The notes under the pieces were generated by a model. It worked only from the letters and a program-made list of their open reading frames with translations, did not search any database and was not told the origin of the DNA. The position numbers and the translations under genes were made by a program. Positions 37,012-46,732 of a DNA stretch of 64,000 nt are shown piece by piece; position 1 is the stretch's first letter; each line of letters starts with the position of its first letter. Source of the stretch: Lachnospiraceae bacterium (lineage in GTDB: Bacteria > Bacillota > Clostridia > Lachnospirales > Lachnospiraceae); NCBI GenBank assembly GCA_017619635.1, contig JAFZRZ010000040.1, positions 62,001 through 126,000 on the forward strand, given 5' to 3'.

Positions 37012-38634
37012 ATGAGTATTACATACGATCCCATGACAGGGGAACCTATCGAGACTCCCGATGAGGAAGTCAAAGAGGTTGCAAATGAAGTGAATGATGC
37101 AGCCGAAGAGGTTAAGGAAGAAGTAAAGGAAGAGGTAAAAGAAGCAAAAGAGACAGTTACCGAAGCAGTTGAGACAACTGAGGCGGCTGTGGTTGAAGGC
37201 AATAATTTTGATCCAATGACAGGAGAGCCTGTTTCAAATCCTGTAGATCAGCCTGCAGGCGGAAACGATGCTCCTGAAAAGACTAATTATTCGCCTATAC
37301 CGGCTGAGCCGACAAATGATGAGAATCCCAAATTCAAGATCATCGGTATCGCTGCTATAGCACTCATTTGTATCGCTCTTATATGTGCTATCGTATTCAG
37401 CGGACTTCTTTCATCTAAAAAAGATAAAGTTAAAAGAGCTGTTGCTGCAACTTTCAATGTAGAGACAGGTCTCACAAAAGTAGCAAAAGATCTTAATGGT
37501 GTTATGAATTCTCAGGATTACACAGTTGAATTCGACATGGATCTGGATGATCTTGGAAGTGTAAGCGGTCAGACCATAGTTGCAGGAAAAGACAAGCAGC
37601 TTATAGTTGACCTTGATATCGATGAGATACCCAGCATGTCGGCAAAGATCGGTATTGATTCAAAGCAGGTAAAGGCTGAGATCCCTGAGATATGCGACAA
37701 GCTTTTTGTATATGACTATACAGCAGACAAAGACGGTATGATCGCCGATTATGTTGATGAAGATGAACTTAAAGCTCTTGATTCATCACTTCAGATGATA
37801 TATGACGGTTATAATACAGATTCTGAAGAGCTTCAGAAAGAACTCACAAAGTGCTTCAATAAGCATTTCAAAGAGCTTGAGTTTGAAAATGCCGATAAAG
37901 AGACATACAAGATCGATGGCAAGAAAGTTGAGTGTAAGGGTTACAGTGTTGAAGTAGACAAGGATTTCTGTCTTGACCTTTGGGATGATATAACAGATAT
38001 CTATGTTGATAATTATAAAGATAAATTCGAAGGTCTCGAGGATGTTTCAGGTGAGTCTTTGGAGGATTCATTCAAGGAAGCACGTAACGAGCTCAAATCA
38101 ATGCCTGATATGACAGTTTACTTCTATATCTACAAGGGTAAACTTGCTTCAATAAAAGCCGAAGGCGACAAAAAGTCCGGTGAGATTGAGATCCTCTTTA
38201 AGGGTGGCGATTACAGAGCACAGAATATCTCAGTTGAAGCTGACGGCGAAGAAATATTTGCCTTAACAGGAAGCACAAAGAAGGATAAAGAGATCTACGG
38301 CATCGAGATAGACGGCGAAGAGGTTTGCTCTATTGAGTACAACACTAAGAAAGGCACACTCACGATCTCTTATGACTATTACTATGATGAATTCGAGCTT
38401 GAGATGAATATCGATTCGTCTTCAAGTGAGGTCTCATTTGCAGTAAAAGACTTTGAGTACGATGATGATATGAGCGGAAGCATGAATATCAAGTTCAAAA
38501 AGGGCGCTAAGATCCAGAAGTATGAAAACACAGATGAGTTTGATGTAGGCGAAGCAAGCCAGGATGATTTCATGGATCTTATAGAGTCATTTGATTCAAG
38601 TGTTTTGGAAGAGTTTGGTGGCTTATTCTTTTAA
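37012..38634 (+). CDS. Membrane-anchored protein with duplicated DPMTGEP motif
   Basis: 540 residues from ATG 37012, preceded by GGAGGAG; an ATG at 36982 is less likely. The N-terminal cytoplasmic part holds two copies of an unusual motif, YDPMTGEPIE (near 5-14) and FDPMTGEPVS (near 66-75), separated by a lysine/glutamate-rich helix. One transmembrane segment lies near 110-135. The rest, about 400 residues, is predicted outside the cell, acidic and beta-rich with repeated short strands. No known family is recognised. Its stop abuts the start of the first permease gene, so it is part of the exporter unit, perhaps an accessory or substrate-capturing component (inference). Confidence 0.72.
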   Translation: MSITYDPMTGEPIETPDEEVKEVANEVNDAAEEVKEEVKEEVKEAKETVTEAVETTEAAVVEGNNFDPMTGEPVSNPVDQPAGGNDAPEKTNYSPIPAEPTNDENPKFKIIGIAAIALICIALICAIVFSGLLSSKKDKVKRAVAATFNVETGLTKVAKDLNGVMNSQDYTVEFDMDLDDLGSVSGQTIVAGKDKQLIVDLDIDEIPSMSAKIGIDSKQVKAEIPEICDKLFVYDYTADKDGMIADYVDEDELKALDSSLQMIYDGYNTDSEELQKELTKCFNKHFKELEFENADKETYKIDGKKVECKGYSVEVDKDFCLDLWDDITDIYVDNYKDKFEGLEDVSGESLEDSFKEARNELKSMPDMTVYFYIYKGKLASIKAEGDKKSGEIEILFKGGDYRAQNISVEADGEEIFALTGSTKKDKEIYGIEIDGEEVCSIEYNTKKGTLTISYDYYYDEFELEMNIDSSSSEVSFAVKDFEYDDDMSGSMNIKFKKGAKIQKYENTDEFDVGEASQDDFMDLIESFDSSVLEEFGGLFF

Positions 38635-39846
38635 ATGATGTTTTGGGGATATTTTAAGACTGAATTCAAAAACAGCATAGTAATGATCAAAAAACAGGCT
38701 ATTGCGTATCTATTGATCATATTAGCACTGACTGCCGTATTTGCGGCAGTCAGCTTTGCAATTGGGAAAAATGATACGCCCAGGATAAAGACAGCCGTTG
38801 TCATGCCCGATGATGACAAACTCACTCAGATGATGATCAGATACATATCACAGATGGATAGTGTCAACAGTATGACAGACTTTGTCTATATGTCCAAAGA
38901 TGAGGCGTTTGAAAACCTTGATAACAATCAGATAAACATCATAATCGAACTGCCGCCTGATTTTTATGATAACGTCAACAACGGTTACAATACACCTCTT
39001 GACATATATATCAGAAATGACGCAGATGGCCTGACCAAAGGCTTTGTACAGGTCATAAAAAGCGGTACGGGATATGTAAAGACCACTGAGGCAGCCGTTT
39101 ATTCATTCCTTAATTTAAGCAGAAGCGGTGAGTATGAGGTTGTGCTTCAAAACGAGAGTATCGGTGATCATATAGCTTATGTCTATGCAAATCTTCTTAT
39201 GCACAGAACAAGGATATATAACACCACGATCATATCCGAGTTTGGCGAGATAGAAGGTGCGGTATTCTATTTCTGGTCAGGTTTTCTCATAGTCATGTTG
39301 TATATATGTCTGTCGTTCGGATATCTGTACAGAGAACAGGAAAGATCGATTGAAAAGAAACTGATCGGATTTAATATCTCTTCATTAAAGATATCAGTAA
39401 TAAAAGAGTTCATAATGAGTCTGCATCTTACGATCGCGGGTCTGTTACTGGCTTTTGCTGCTTTTTATGCAGGTAAAAAGCTCGAGATCACCTTTTTTGA
39501 ACCGCACTTTTGGCAGATTCTTGTTCTTTGGATGATATCATTTACTCTTGCAGGCATGTTTGACATGATCTATTCATTTTCAGGCAATGATTACGGAGTG
39601 ATGGCAACCCTTTTATCAGTAAGTGTTCTAATGGTAATCTGTGCAGGTATGATAATACCTGTTTCAAGGCTTGGTCAGATACCCAAAGTTATTGGATATG
39701 CCGATCCATTAAAATACATGTTCGGCGCACTAATCGGCATCAGCCAGAAAAACATTCCGGTTACTGTTTTTATTGCTCTTTCGATAATAATCCTTATTGA
39801 ACATATTTTAGGTGATATATGCAAAAGATATGTATATGGTTTTTGA
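38635..39846 (+). CDS. ABC-2 type permease, first subunit
   Basis: 403 residues with the ABC-2 layout: an N-terminal membrane segment (about 20-42), a long extracellular loop (45-215), then five hydrophobic segments (about 220-400). It begins immediately after the preceding gene and overlaps the second permease by 28 bases, implying co-translation. It should form the channel with the ATPase from 36292. Confidence 0.85.
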   Translation: MMFWGYFKTEFKNSIVMIKKQAIAYLLIILALTAVFAAVSFAIGKNDTPRIKTAVVMPDDDKLTQMMIRYISQMDSVNSMTDFVYMSKDEAFENLDNNQINIIIELPPDFYDNVNNGYNTPLDIYIRNDADGLTKGFVQVIKSGTGYVKTTEAAVYSFLNLSRSGEYEVVLQNESIGDHIAYVYANLLMHRTRIYNTTIISEFGEIEGAVFYFWSGFLIVMLYICLSFGYLYREQERSIEKKLIGFNISSLKISVIKEFIMSLHLTIAGLLLAFAAFYAGKKLEITFFEPHFWQILVLWMISFTLAGMFDMIYSFSGNDYGVMATLLSVSVLMVICAGMIIPVSRLGQIPKVIGYADPLKYMFGALIGISQKNIPVTVFIALSIIILIEHILGDICKRYVYGF

Positions 39847-40838
39847 CAAATTCAAAAGCTTTTCTTAAAAAGAGAATGTTTTATATCACGGTGTTTGTGA
39901 TGTTCATCCTGTGTCTGACCATAGAAGGACTGAGCAGGGATTCGTCTAAAGAATCTGTTGGTCTCATGCTTAACTGTGAAGACAAGGGATATTTTGAAGA
40001 TCTCAAAGACCATCTTTCAAAAGACAGGGATGTGATCATTTATGATGACTTTTCAGATATTGAAGATGCTCTTATCAAAGATAAGATAAATCTTGCTTTT
40101 GTCATAAACAAATCTCCTTATGATTATGCTATCAAAGGCATTGATAAAGGCGTGGTTGATATATACACGTCTCCGGGATATATCTATACGGAAGTTGAAA
40201 AGGAGATCTTTTATGATGCATGGCTTTCATGCTGTTCAGATCTCATAATAAAAGATGAATCCAAAAAGATCTTTGACGGAGACAAAAACGAACTTACAGA
40301 AAAACTCATAAATGAGAAGAACAGATATCTAAACAGTGATGAGCTTTTTGATTTCACACTTCATGAGTATGAAGCTCAATCAAAAGAAAATGCAGAAGAC
40401 ATGTCAGTCAGACTCGTTATCGCTCTGAGTATCTTTGTAATGGTATTTATAATGTCAGGACAGCAAAAGAGCGGTGAAAATAAGAGCATAATAAACTGCT
40501 TTTCAAAGGACCAGAGATATATCTATATCCTTATATCATTAGTAAGCACTGCTTTTGTAATGGGTGTCACAGGTGTGATATGCATAAGCTTTTGCTCTAA
40601 CAGAGGGATACTGCATGAGCTTGTGAGCATGTGTGTATTTCTTGTATTTACGGTCATCTGGGTTTATATTGCAGGTCTTTTATTGAGAAAAGAAACAGCC
40701 TATATAACGCTTTGTCCCATACTCATAATACTGCAGGTGATCATCAGTCCTGTCTTTATCGATATGGGCACTTATATACCTGTGATAAAGTTTGTAAAGT
40801 ATCTTTTCCCTGTGACTTATTATATGTTGCTTATATGA
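39819..40838 (+). CDS. ABC-2 type permease, second subunit
   Basis: 339 residues with the same plan: one membrane segment near 17-35, a loop up to about 200, then several hydrophobic segments including ILVSLVSTAFVMG-like helices to the end. The start overlaps the first permease by 28 bases. Together they would form a heterodimeric exporter. No terminator is visible before the leuC promoter. Confidence 0.82.
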   Translation: MQKICIWFLTNSKAFLKKRMFYITVFVMFILCLTIEGLSRDSSKESVGLMLNCEDKGYFEDLKDHLSKDRDVIIYDDFSDIEDALIKDKINLAFVINKSPYDYAIKGIDKGVVDIYTSPGYIYTEVEKEIFYDAWLSCCSDLIIKDESKKIFDGDKNELTEKLINEKNRYLNSDELFDFTLHEYEAQSKENAEDMSVRLVIALSIFVMVFIMSGQQKSGENKSIINCFSKDQRYIYILISLVSTAFVMGVTGVICISFCSNRGILHELVSMCVFLVFTVIWVYIAGLLLRKETAYITLCPILIILQVIISPVFIDMGTYIPVIKFVKYLFPVTYYMLLI

Positions 40839-40856
40839 GTCTGATTTTGATATAAT
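40827..40856 (+). promoter_or_regulatory. Promoter for leuC-leuD
   Basis: TTGCTT (40827-40832), 18-base spacer and TATAAT (40851-40856) preceded by TGA, making an extended -10. The -35 overlaps the end of the permease gene. Confidence 0.7.
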
Positions 40857-40894
40857 AGATTGGAATTTTTATTAGTATTCGGAGGTAAATATAT

Positions 40895-42160
40895 ATGGGA
40901 ATGACTATGACTCAGAAGATCCTTGCAGCCCATGCCGGACTTGAATATGTCGAGGCCGGACAGCTTATCGAGGCTGATCTTGATCTTGTACTCGGAAATG
41001 ACATCACGAGTCCCGTAGCGATCCATGAGATTGAAAAGATGAAAGTAGAGGGAGTATTTGATAAGGATAAGATCGCTCTTGTTCCCGATCATTTTGTTCC
41101 CAATAAGGATATAAAGAGTGCCGAACACTGCAAATGCGTAAGAGAATTTGCAAAGAAGAATGACATAACCAACTATTTCGAGGTTGGACAGATGGGAATA
41201 GAGCATGCGCTCCTTCCCGAAAAAGGTCTTACCGTTGCAGGAGATGTTATCATCGGTGCCGACTCACACACCTGCACCTACGGTGCTGTAGGCGCATTCT
41301 CAACAGGTGTCGGAAGTACTGACATGGCTGCAGGAATGGCTACAGGAAAAGCATGGTTTAAGGTTCCGGGTGCGATCAAGTTTGTATTAAAGAACAAGCC
41401 CGCAAAGTGGATAAGCGGCAAGGATATCATACTTCATATCATAGGTATGATCGGTGTTGACGGTGCGCTTTACAAGTCTATGGAATTCACAGGCGACGGT
41501 ATCTCATATCTTACAATGGATGACAGATTCACTATCGCGAACATGGCAATAGAAGCCGGCGGAAAGAACGGTATCTTCCCTGTTGACGATCTTTGCTTAA
41601 GCTATATAAAAGAGCATAGTGACAGAGAGCCTGTTGTTTACAGTGCAGATGAGGATGCTGTATATGATCAGACTATCGAGATAGATCTTTCAACATTAAA
41701 GCCCACTGTTGCTTATCCTCATCTTCCCGAGAATACAAAGACTATTGATGAGGCTGTTAAGGATGATATAGTTATCGATCAGGTAGTTATTGGTTCATGC
41801 ACAAACGGAAGAATGGATGACCTCAGGATAGCTGCAAAGATCCTTAAGGGAAAACAGGTTGCAAAGGGTATTAGACTCATTGTGATCCCCGGAACCCAGA
41901 AGATCTACCTTGATGCCATCAAGGAAGGTCTTGTTCAGACTTTCGTTGAATGCGGCGGTGTAGTAAGTACTCCCACATGCGGTCCCTGTCTTGGAGGATA
42001 CATGGGAATCCTTGCAGAAAATGAAAAGTGTGTATCTACAACCAACAGAAACTTTGTTGGACGTATGGGACACATCACAAGTGAGATTTATCTTGCAAGC
42101 CCTGCGGTCGCAGCTGCAAGTGCCATAGCCGGAAAACTTACCGGACCCGAGAATATTTAA
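40895..42160 (+). CDS. leuC: 3-isopropylmalate dehydratase large subunit
   Basis: Aconitase-family [4Fe-4S] enzyme isomerising 2- and 3-isopropylmalate in leucine synthesis. 421 residues, the compact LeuC/HacA type. Cluster ligands are the cysteine in [10 protein letters not shown] and the two of CGPCLGG; the [15 protein letters not shown] segment is also typical. The strong ribosome site GGAGG lies about nine bases before the ATG. leuD follows after 21 bases. leuA and leuB are not in this window. Homoaconitase is an alternative for this clade. Confidence 0.92.
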   Translation: MGMTMTQKILAAHAGLEYVEAGQLIEADLDLVLGNDITSPVAIHEIEKMKVEGVFDKDKIALVPDHFVPNKDIKSAEHCKCVREFAKKNDITNYFEVGQMGIEHALLPEKGLTVAGDVIIGADSHTCTYGAVGAFSTGVGSTDMAAGMATGKAWFKVPGAIKFVLKNKPAKWISGKDIILHIIGMIGVDGALYKSMEFTGDGISYLTMDDRFTIANMAIEAGGKNGIFPVDDLCLSYIKEHSDREPVVYSADEDAVYDQTIEIDLSTLKPTVAYPHLPENTKTIDEAVKDDIVIDQVVIGSCTNGRMDDLRIAAKILKGKQVAKGIRLIVIPGTQKIYLDAIKEGLVQTFVECGGVVSTPTCGPCLGGYMGILAENEKCVSTTNRNFVGRMGHITSEIYLASPAVAAASAIAGKLTGPENI

Positions 42161-42181
42161 GCTTAAAGGAGAATTACCAAG

Positions 42182-42673
42182 ATGAAAAATGCCAAGGGCA
42201 CTGTTATAAAATATAAAGACAACGTTGATACAGACGTTATAATCCCAGCAAGATATCTTAACAGTTCCGATCCCAAGGAACTCGCAGCACACTGCATGGA
42301 GGATATCGACAAGGATTTCGTGAACAATGTTAAACCCGGCGATATAATCGTTGCAGGCAAGAATTTCGGATGCGGTTCTTCAAGAGAGCATGCACCGATA
42401 GCCATAAAGGCTTGCGGTGTCAGCTGTGTTATCGCTGAGACTTTTGCAAGGATATTCTATCGTAATTCGATCAATATAGGATTACCGATCATAGAGTGTC
42501 CCGAAGCTGCCAAAGCTATCGAGGCAGGAGATGAGGTTGAGATCGATTTTGACAGCGGTATCATAAAGGACCTGACAAAGAACACAGAATATAAGGGACA
42601 GCCTTTCCCTGCATTCATGCAAAAGATAATCGACTGCGAAGGTCTTGTTAATTACATTAATTCCGGAAAATAA
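42182..42673 (+). CDS. leuD: 3-isopropylmalate dehydratase small subunit
   Basis: 163-residue swivel-domain partner of LeuC, with the family motifs [12 protein letters not shown] and [23 protein letters not shown] precedes the start. Length fits the short LeuD that pairs with 420-residue LeuC. Confidence 0.94.
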   Translation: MKNAKGTVIKYKDNVDTDVIIPARYLNSSDPKELAAHCMEDIDKDFVNNVKPGDIIVAGKNFGCGSSREHAPIAIKACGVSCVIAETFARIFYRNSINIGLPIIECPEAAKAIEAGDEVEIDFDSGIIKDLTKNTEYKGQPFPAFMQKIIDCEGLVNYINSGK

Positions 42674-42700
42674 TCATCGTGATGAGATTGGGGGATTCAG

Positions 42701-43399
42701 ATGAGCTACAGAATACTTGTTGCCGAAGATGACAATGATATAGTCGAGATCTTAAGACTTTATCTTGAAAATGAAGGTTTTGAACTGGTTATCAGCAGAG
42801 ACGGTCAGGAAGCACTCGAAAAGTTCGAAGAGAACGACATCGATGTGGCTCTGATCGATATCATGATGCCAAAATTGAACGGATACGAACTTATTAAAAG
42901 AGTCAGAGACACTTCTAATATACCCATAATAGTAATGTCTGCCAAAAACATGGACAGTGACAAGATCTTAGGTCTTACACTGGGTGCCGACGATTATCTG
43001 ACAAAGCCCTTCAATCCGCTTGAAGTCGTTGCCAGGATCAAATCCCAGCTAAGAAGATTCTACGATCTTAACACAAACGTTGTTGAGGAGACAAACAACA
43101 TCATCACAGTCGGTGAACTCGTGATGGATCCTTCCAACTTAAGCGTCAATAAAAACGGTAAGGAGATAAATCTTACTCCCACCGAATTTAAGATCCTATC
43201 TCTTATGATGAGAACTCCGGGTAAGATATATACCAAGATGCAGATCTTTGAGAATATCAACGGTGATTACTATGAGTCAGATGATAATACACTCATGGTG
43301 CATATCTCAAAAATAAGAGAAAAGATTGAAGACGATCCCAAGTCACCCAAATATCTAAAGACTGTCAGGGGACTTGGTTATAAGATTGAGAAGAACTGA
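42701..43399 (+). CDS. OmpR-family response regulator
   Basis: 232 residues: receiver domain (1-120) with acidic pocket AEDDND, phosphoacceptor aspartate in ALIDIMMPKLNGYE and the KPF lysine; then a winged-helix DNA-binding domain (about 130-230) ending in TVRGLGYKIEKN. It sits eight bases before its histidine kinase. The start is 28 bases after leuD. Confidence 0.95.
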   Translation: MSYRILVAEDDNDIVEILRLYLENEGFELVISRDGQEALEKFEENDIDVALIDIMMPKLNGYELIKRVRDTSNIPIIVMSAKNMDSDKILGLTLGADDYLTKPFNPLEVVARIKSQLRRFYDLNTNVVEETNNIITVGELVMDPSNLSVNKNGKEINLTPTEFKILSLMMRTPGKIYTKMQIFENINGDYYESDDNTLMVHISKIREKIEDDPKSPKYLKTVRGLGYKIEKN

Positions 43400-43407
43400 G
43401 CATATCA

Positions 43408-44574
43408 ATGAAAAAACCTACTGAGACCAACAAGAAAAAGGAACAGGGAAAGCTTAAGCTTTACAGTACCATATCATCAAACCTGATCACTTACATAATT
43501 GTTATGACAATGCTTGCGATGATGTTTGGTTTTGTTACTTACGGCTTTACCATGTATCAGATATCAGAGAACAGATTCACATCAGATGAGGCGTTCTTTA
43601 TTTTCCTGTGCTTTTTTATAGGTCTTTACATGCTGCTGATGGTGCTGTTTTGTATCATCATAGGTAATCAGCTCTCTAAGCCTCTTAAGCTTTTGAGGAA
43701 TGCGCTTGAGAACTTTGATGCATCAAATATGCAGCATATAGAATATGAAGGTCCCAAGGAGTTCATGGACATGGTTGACAGTTTCAACAACCTGTCTGAC
43801 CGTCTGAGAGATATCGAGAACGAGAACAAGAGACTTGCCGATGAAAAGAACAAGATGCTCGCTGATATCAGTCACGATCTTAAGACTCCCATCACCGTAA
43901 TATCAGGTTATGCAAGAGCTCTTCATGACGGTCTTATAAAAGAAAATGAAGTTAAGGATTATCTTAAGATAATAGATCAGAAGAGTTCAACCGTTGCTGA
44001 TCTTATAAATCAGTTCTACGAATACAGTAAACTCGAACATCCTGAATACAATTTTGAACTGTTTAAGCTTAACATTGCGGAATTTTTAAGAGAATTCCTT
44101 GTTGATAAGATAGATGAGCTTACAGTTAACGGTTACGAGTTAGAGGTTAACTTCCCTGATAATGAGGTCGGTTATATCATGGGAAATGAGATGCAGCTAA
44201 GAAGAGTGTTTGAAAACCTTATCGCAAACACAGTTGCACATACTCCCAAGGGAACACTCCTTTCATTTGATATGGGATGTACAAGCGAGAAGGTGCTTAT
44301 ACGTTATGAGGATAACGGTGGCGGCATATCCGACGAAGTTGCCGACAGGATATTCGATCCCTTTGTGGTAAGTGATCCTTCGAGAAACAAATCAGGTTCG
44401 GGCCTTGGACTTTCCATCGCCAAGAAGATCGTCGAATACCACGGCGGTACGATAGTTCTTGAAAGATATGCCGGCAAGACCCAGACAAGTTATCTTATAA
44501 CCCTGCCTCTTTACGAAGAGGAGACAGAAGAGGAAGATAGAGAAAAGTCTGATTCTAGGAAAAGAAAAAAGTAA
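43408..44574 (+). CDS. Sensor histidine kinase
   Basis: 388 residues. Two membrane segments (about 28-52 and 63-88) with only a very short outside loop, so signal may be sensed in the membrane. HAMP-like linker (90-140), HisKA with phosphoacceptor His in DISHDLKTPITV, and HATPase with N box ENLIANT, GSGLGLSIAKKI and a lysine-rich tail. The cognate regulator precedes it. Target genes are unknown. Confidence 0.94.
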   Translation: MKKPTETNKKKEQGKLKLYSTISSNLITYIIVMTMLAMMFGFVTYGFTMYQISENRFTSDEAFFIFLCFFIGLYMLLMVLFCIIIGNQLSKPLKLLRNALENFDASNMQHIEYEGPKEFMDMVDSFNNLSDRLRDIENENKRLADEKNKMLADISHDLKTPITVISGYARALHDGLIKENEVKDYLKIIDQKSSTVADLINQFYEYSKLEHPEYNFELFKLNIAEFLREFLVDKIDELTVNGYELEVNFPDNEVGYIMGNEMQLRRVFENLIANTVAHTPKGTLLSFDMGCTSEKVLIRYEDNGGGISDEVADRIFDPFVVSDPSRNKSGSGLGLSIAKKIVEYHGGTIVLERYAGKTQTSYLITLPLYEEETEEEDREKSDSRKRKK

Positions 44575-44593
44575 ACAGAGAGGAAAATGATCG

Positions 44594-45187
44594 ATGTACG
44601 CTTTTTTAAGAGGTATATTGGCTGATACAGAGGAAGACGCTATCATAGTCGATGTTAACGGAGTGGGATACAGAGTCTATGTTCCGACTGCTCTCATATA
44701 TGAAACAAGAATAGGAAGTGAGATATTCGTTCACACCTATACCTGTGTCCGTGAGGATGCTTTCATACTCTACGGATTTGCAGGTAAGGAAGAACTCACA
44801 CTGTTTAAAAAACTTATCACAGTAAGCGGTGTCGGCCCTAAAGTCGCACTTTCGCTTCTTTCTGCGATGGACCATTCGAGCATTATAAGTGCGATAATCA
44901 CACAGGACAGCAAGCTTTTAAGTTCAGCTCCGGGAGTTGGCGGCAAGACCGCAAACAGGATAATACTGGAACTAAAGGATAAGGTTGATGCATCTGATAT
45001 CTTAAACATTAAGGGTGATGATAATACCGTAAACAGCAAAGTGCTCGAATTAAGACAGGAAGCATATGAGGCACTTGTCGGTCTTGGTGTTTCAAACATC
45101 AAAGCCACACAGGCATTAAACGAGATAGAGATAAACGAAGATTCGAAGATAGAGAACATAATCAAACAGCTTTTGGCTAAGATCTGA
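44594..45187 (+). CDS. ruvA: Holliday junction branch migration protein RuvA
   Basis: 197 residues. OB-fold N-terminus ([14 protein letters not shown]), then helix-hairpin-helix segments ([31 protein letters not shown]) that bind junction DNA, and a C-terminal RuvB-contacting domain. RuvB follows after seven bases. ruvC is not adjacent. Confidence 0.96.
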   Translation: MYAFLRGILADTEEDAIIVDVNGVGYRVYVPTALIYETRIGSEIFVHTYTCVREDAFILYGFAGKEELTLFKKLITVSGVGPKVALSLLSAMDHSSIISAIITQDSKLLSSAPGVGGKTANRIILELKDKVDASDILNIKGDDNTVNSKVLELRQEAYEALVGLGVSNIKATQALNEIEINEDSKIENIIKQLLAKI

Positions 45188-45194
45188 GGTTTAT

Positions 45195-46187
45195 ATGCAG
45201 CAGAGGATCATACAGACATCTGTCATTGAGGAAGATATAAAGAATGACAATGTACTTCGACCGCAGTTTCTAAAGGACTACGTAGGTCAAAAAGACATCA
45301 AATCAAATATCCAGATATGTATCAAAGCCGCACTCGACAGAGGTGAGGCTCTTGATCATGTGCTTTTCTACGGACCTCCGGGACTCGGAAAGACAACCCT
45401 TGCCTGTATCATAGCAAATGAGCTTGGTTCAGACATAAAGGTAACCAGCGGTCCTGCAATAGAAAAACCCGGAGATATGGCAGCTATACTTAGCGGTCTT
45501 AAAAGAGGTGATGTTCTCTTTATCGATGAGATACACCGCCTTGCCCGTCAGGTCGAGGAAGTCCTCTACACTGCGATGGAGGATTTTGCGATCGATATAA
45601 TGATAGGAAAAGGTCAGACAGCAAAATCGGTAAGAATTGACCTCGAACCGTTCACCCTTGTAGGAGCAACAACAAAAGCAGGTAGTTTATCAGCACCATT
45701 AAGAGACAGATTTGGTCTGATACACAGACTCGAATTCTATACCGATGAGGAACTTACGACCATAATCAATAATTCGGCCAACAAACTTGGTGTAAAGATA
45801 GAGGAAAGCGGTGCGATCGAGCTGGCAAAAAGAAGCCGCGGCACACCGCGTATCGCCAACAGATTCCTTAAAAGAGTAAGAGACTATGCACAGGTAAGAT
45901 ATGACAATGTCATTACAGAAGCCGTTGCAAAGGAAGTTTTGGATCTTATGGATGTTGATGATAAAGGACTTGATAAGACGGACAGACTCATCCTCAAGAC
46001 AATGATAGAAAACTACGGTGGAAAACCGGTAGGCATATCAGCGATTGCAGCTTCAATAGGTGAGGATCCCGATACCATAGAAGATGTGTATGAACCTTTC
46101 CTTGTGCTTAAGGGATATATAAACAGAACACCCAGAGGACGCATGGTAACGGATGCGGCATACGAGCATCTGGGACTGGTGCAGTAA
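45195..46187 (+). CDS. ruvB: Holliday junction ATP-dependent helicase RuvB
   Basis: 330-residue AAA+ motor of branch migration. Opens with [16 protein letters not shown], Walker [10 protein letters not shown], Walker [10 protein letters not shown], sensor and arginine finger (PLRDRFG), and winged-helix end [13 protein letters not shown]. Co-transcribed with ruvA. Confidence 0.97.
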   Translation: MQQRIIQTSVIEEDIKNDNVLRPQFLKDYVGQKDIKSNIQICIKAALDRGEALDHVLFYGPPGLGKTTLACIIANELGSDIKVTSGPAIEKPGDMAAILSGLKRGDVLFIDEIHRLARQVEEVLYTAMEDFAIDIMIGKGQTAKSVRIDLEPFTLVGATTKAGSLSAPLRDRFGLIHRLEFYTDEELTTIINNSANKLGVKIEESGAIELAKRSRGTPRIANRFLKRVRDYAQVRYDNVITEAVAKEVLDLMDVDDKGLDKTDRLILKTMIENYGGKPVGISAIAASIGEDPDTIEDVYEPFLVLKGYINRTPRGRMVTDAAYEHLGLVQ

Positions 46188-46198
46188 CTTATTGGTAT

Positions 46199-46227
46199 TG
46201 CATTTCACAAACCATTTTAATATAATT
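46199..46227 (+). promoter_or_regulatory. Promoter for zapA
   Basis: TTGCAT (46199-46204), 17-base spacer and TATAAT (46222-46227), 41 bases before the zapA start. Confidence 0.75.
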
Positions 46228-46268
46228 AATGTGTTTAGGTTTTAAGACAAAAAACAGGGGTAGAGAAT

Positions 46269-46670
46269 ATGGCAGCAAAGACAGATGCAGAAGTATTGAT
46301 CGGTGGTAAGGTATATACTTTATGTGGATATGAAAGTGAGGAATATCTGCAGAAAGTAGCTTCTTATATAAACAATAAACTTGCTGAATACAATGCAATG
46401 GAAGGATTCAGAAGATCTTCCATAGACATGCAGAACGTACTGATGCAGATCAATCTGGCCGATGATTATTTCAAGGTCAAGAAACAGATCGCAACCATGG
46501 AAGAAGAGATGGAGGCTAAAGATAAAGAAGTCTATGATCTCAAGCATGAGTTGGTAACAAATCAGATCAAGATGGAAAATCTGGACAAATCTCTTAAAAG
46601 TGCTAAAGAAGAACTTGCTGTGAAGGATAAGAAAATTGTTCAGCTTGAAACTCAGTTAAAGCATAAGTAG
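46269..46670 (+). CDS. zapA: Cell division protein ZapA
   Basis: 133 residues. The N-terminal about 85 residues match ZapA (DAEVLIGGKVYTLCGYESEEYLQKVASYIN), which cross-links FtsZ filaments; the remainder is a long coiled coil of charged heptads (EEEMEAKDKEVYDLKHELV). Longer than the roughly 85-residue B. subtilis protein by this tail. A terminator follows. Confidence 0.9.
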   Translation: MAAKTDAEVLIGGKVYTLCGYESEEYLQKVASYINNKLAEYNAMEGFRRSSIDMQNVLMQINLADDYFKVKKQIATMEEEMEAKDKEVYDLKHELVTNQIKMENLDKSLKSAKEELAVKDKKIVQLETQLKHK

Positions 46671-46676
46671 AAGGTG

Positions 46677-46709
46677 AACGGAATTCTTTACGGATTCCGT
46701 TTATTTTTT
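46677..46709 (+). terminator. Intrinsic terminator after zapA
   Basis: Stem AACGGAAT (46677-46684) / ATTCCGTT (46694-46701), nine-base loop and a T-rich tail of seven T in eight bases. Confidence 0.85.
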
Positions 46710-46732
46710 GTCATCATATGAAGGTGTGAGTC

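Noticed and set aside
46677..46709. Possible small RNA between zapA and the U32 gene
   Set aside because: The hairpin with a T-rich tail is fully explained as the zapA terminator.
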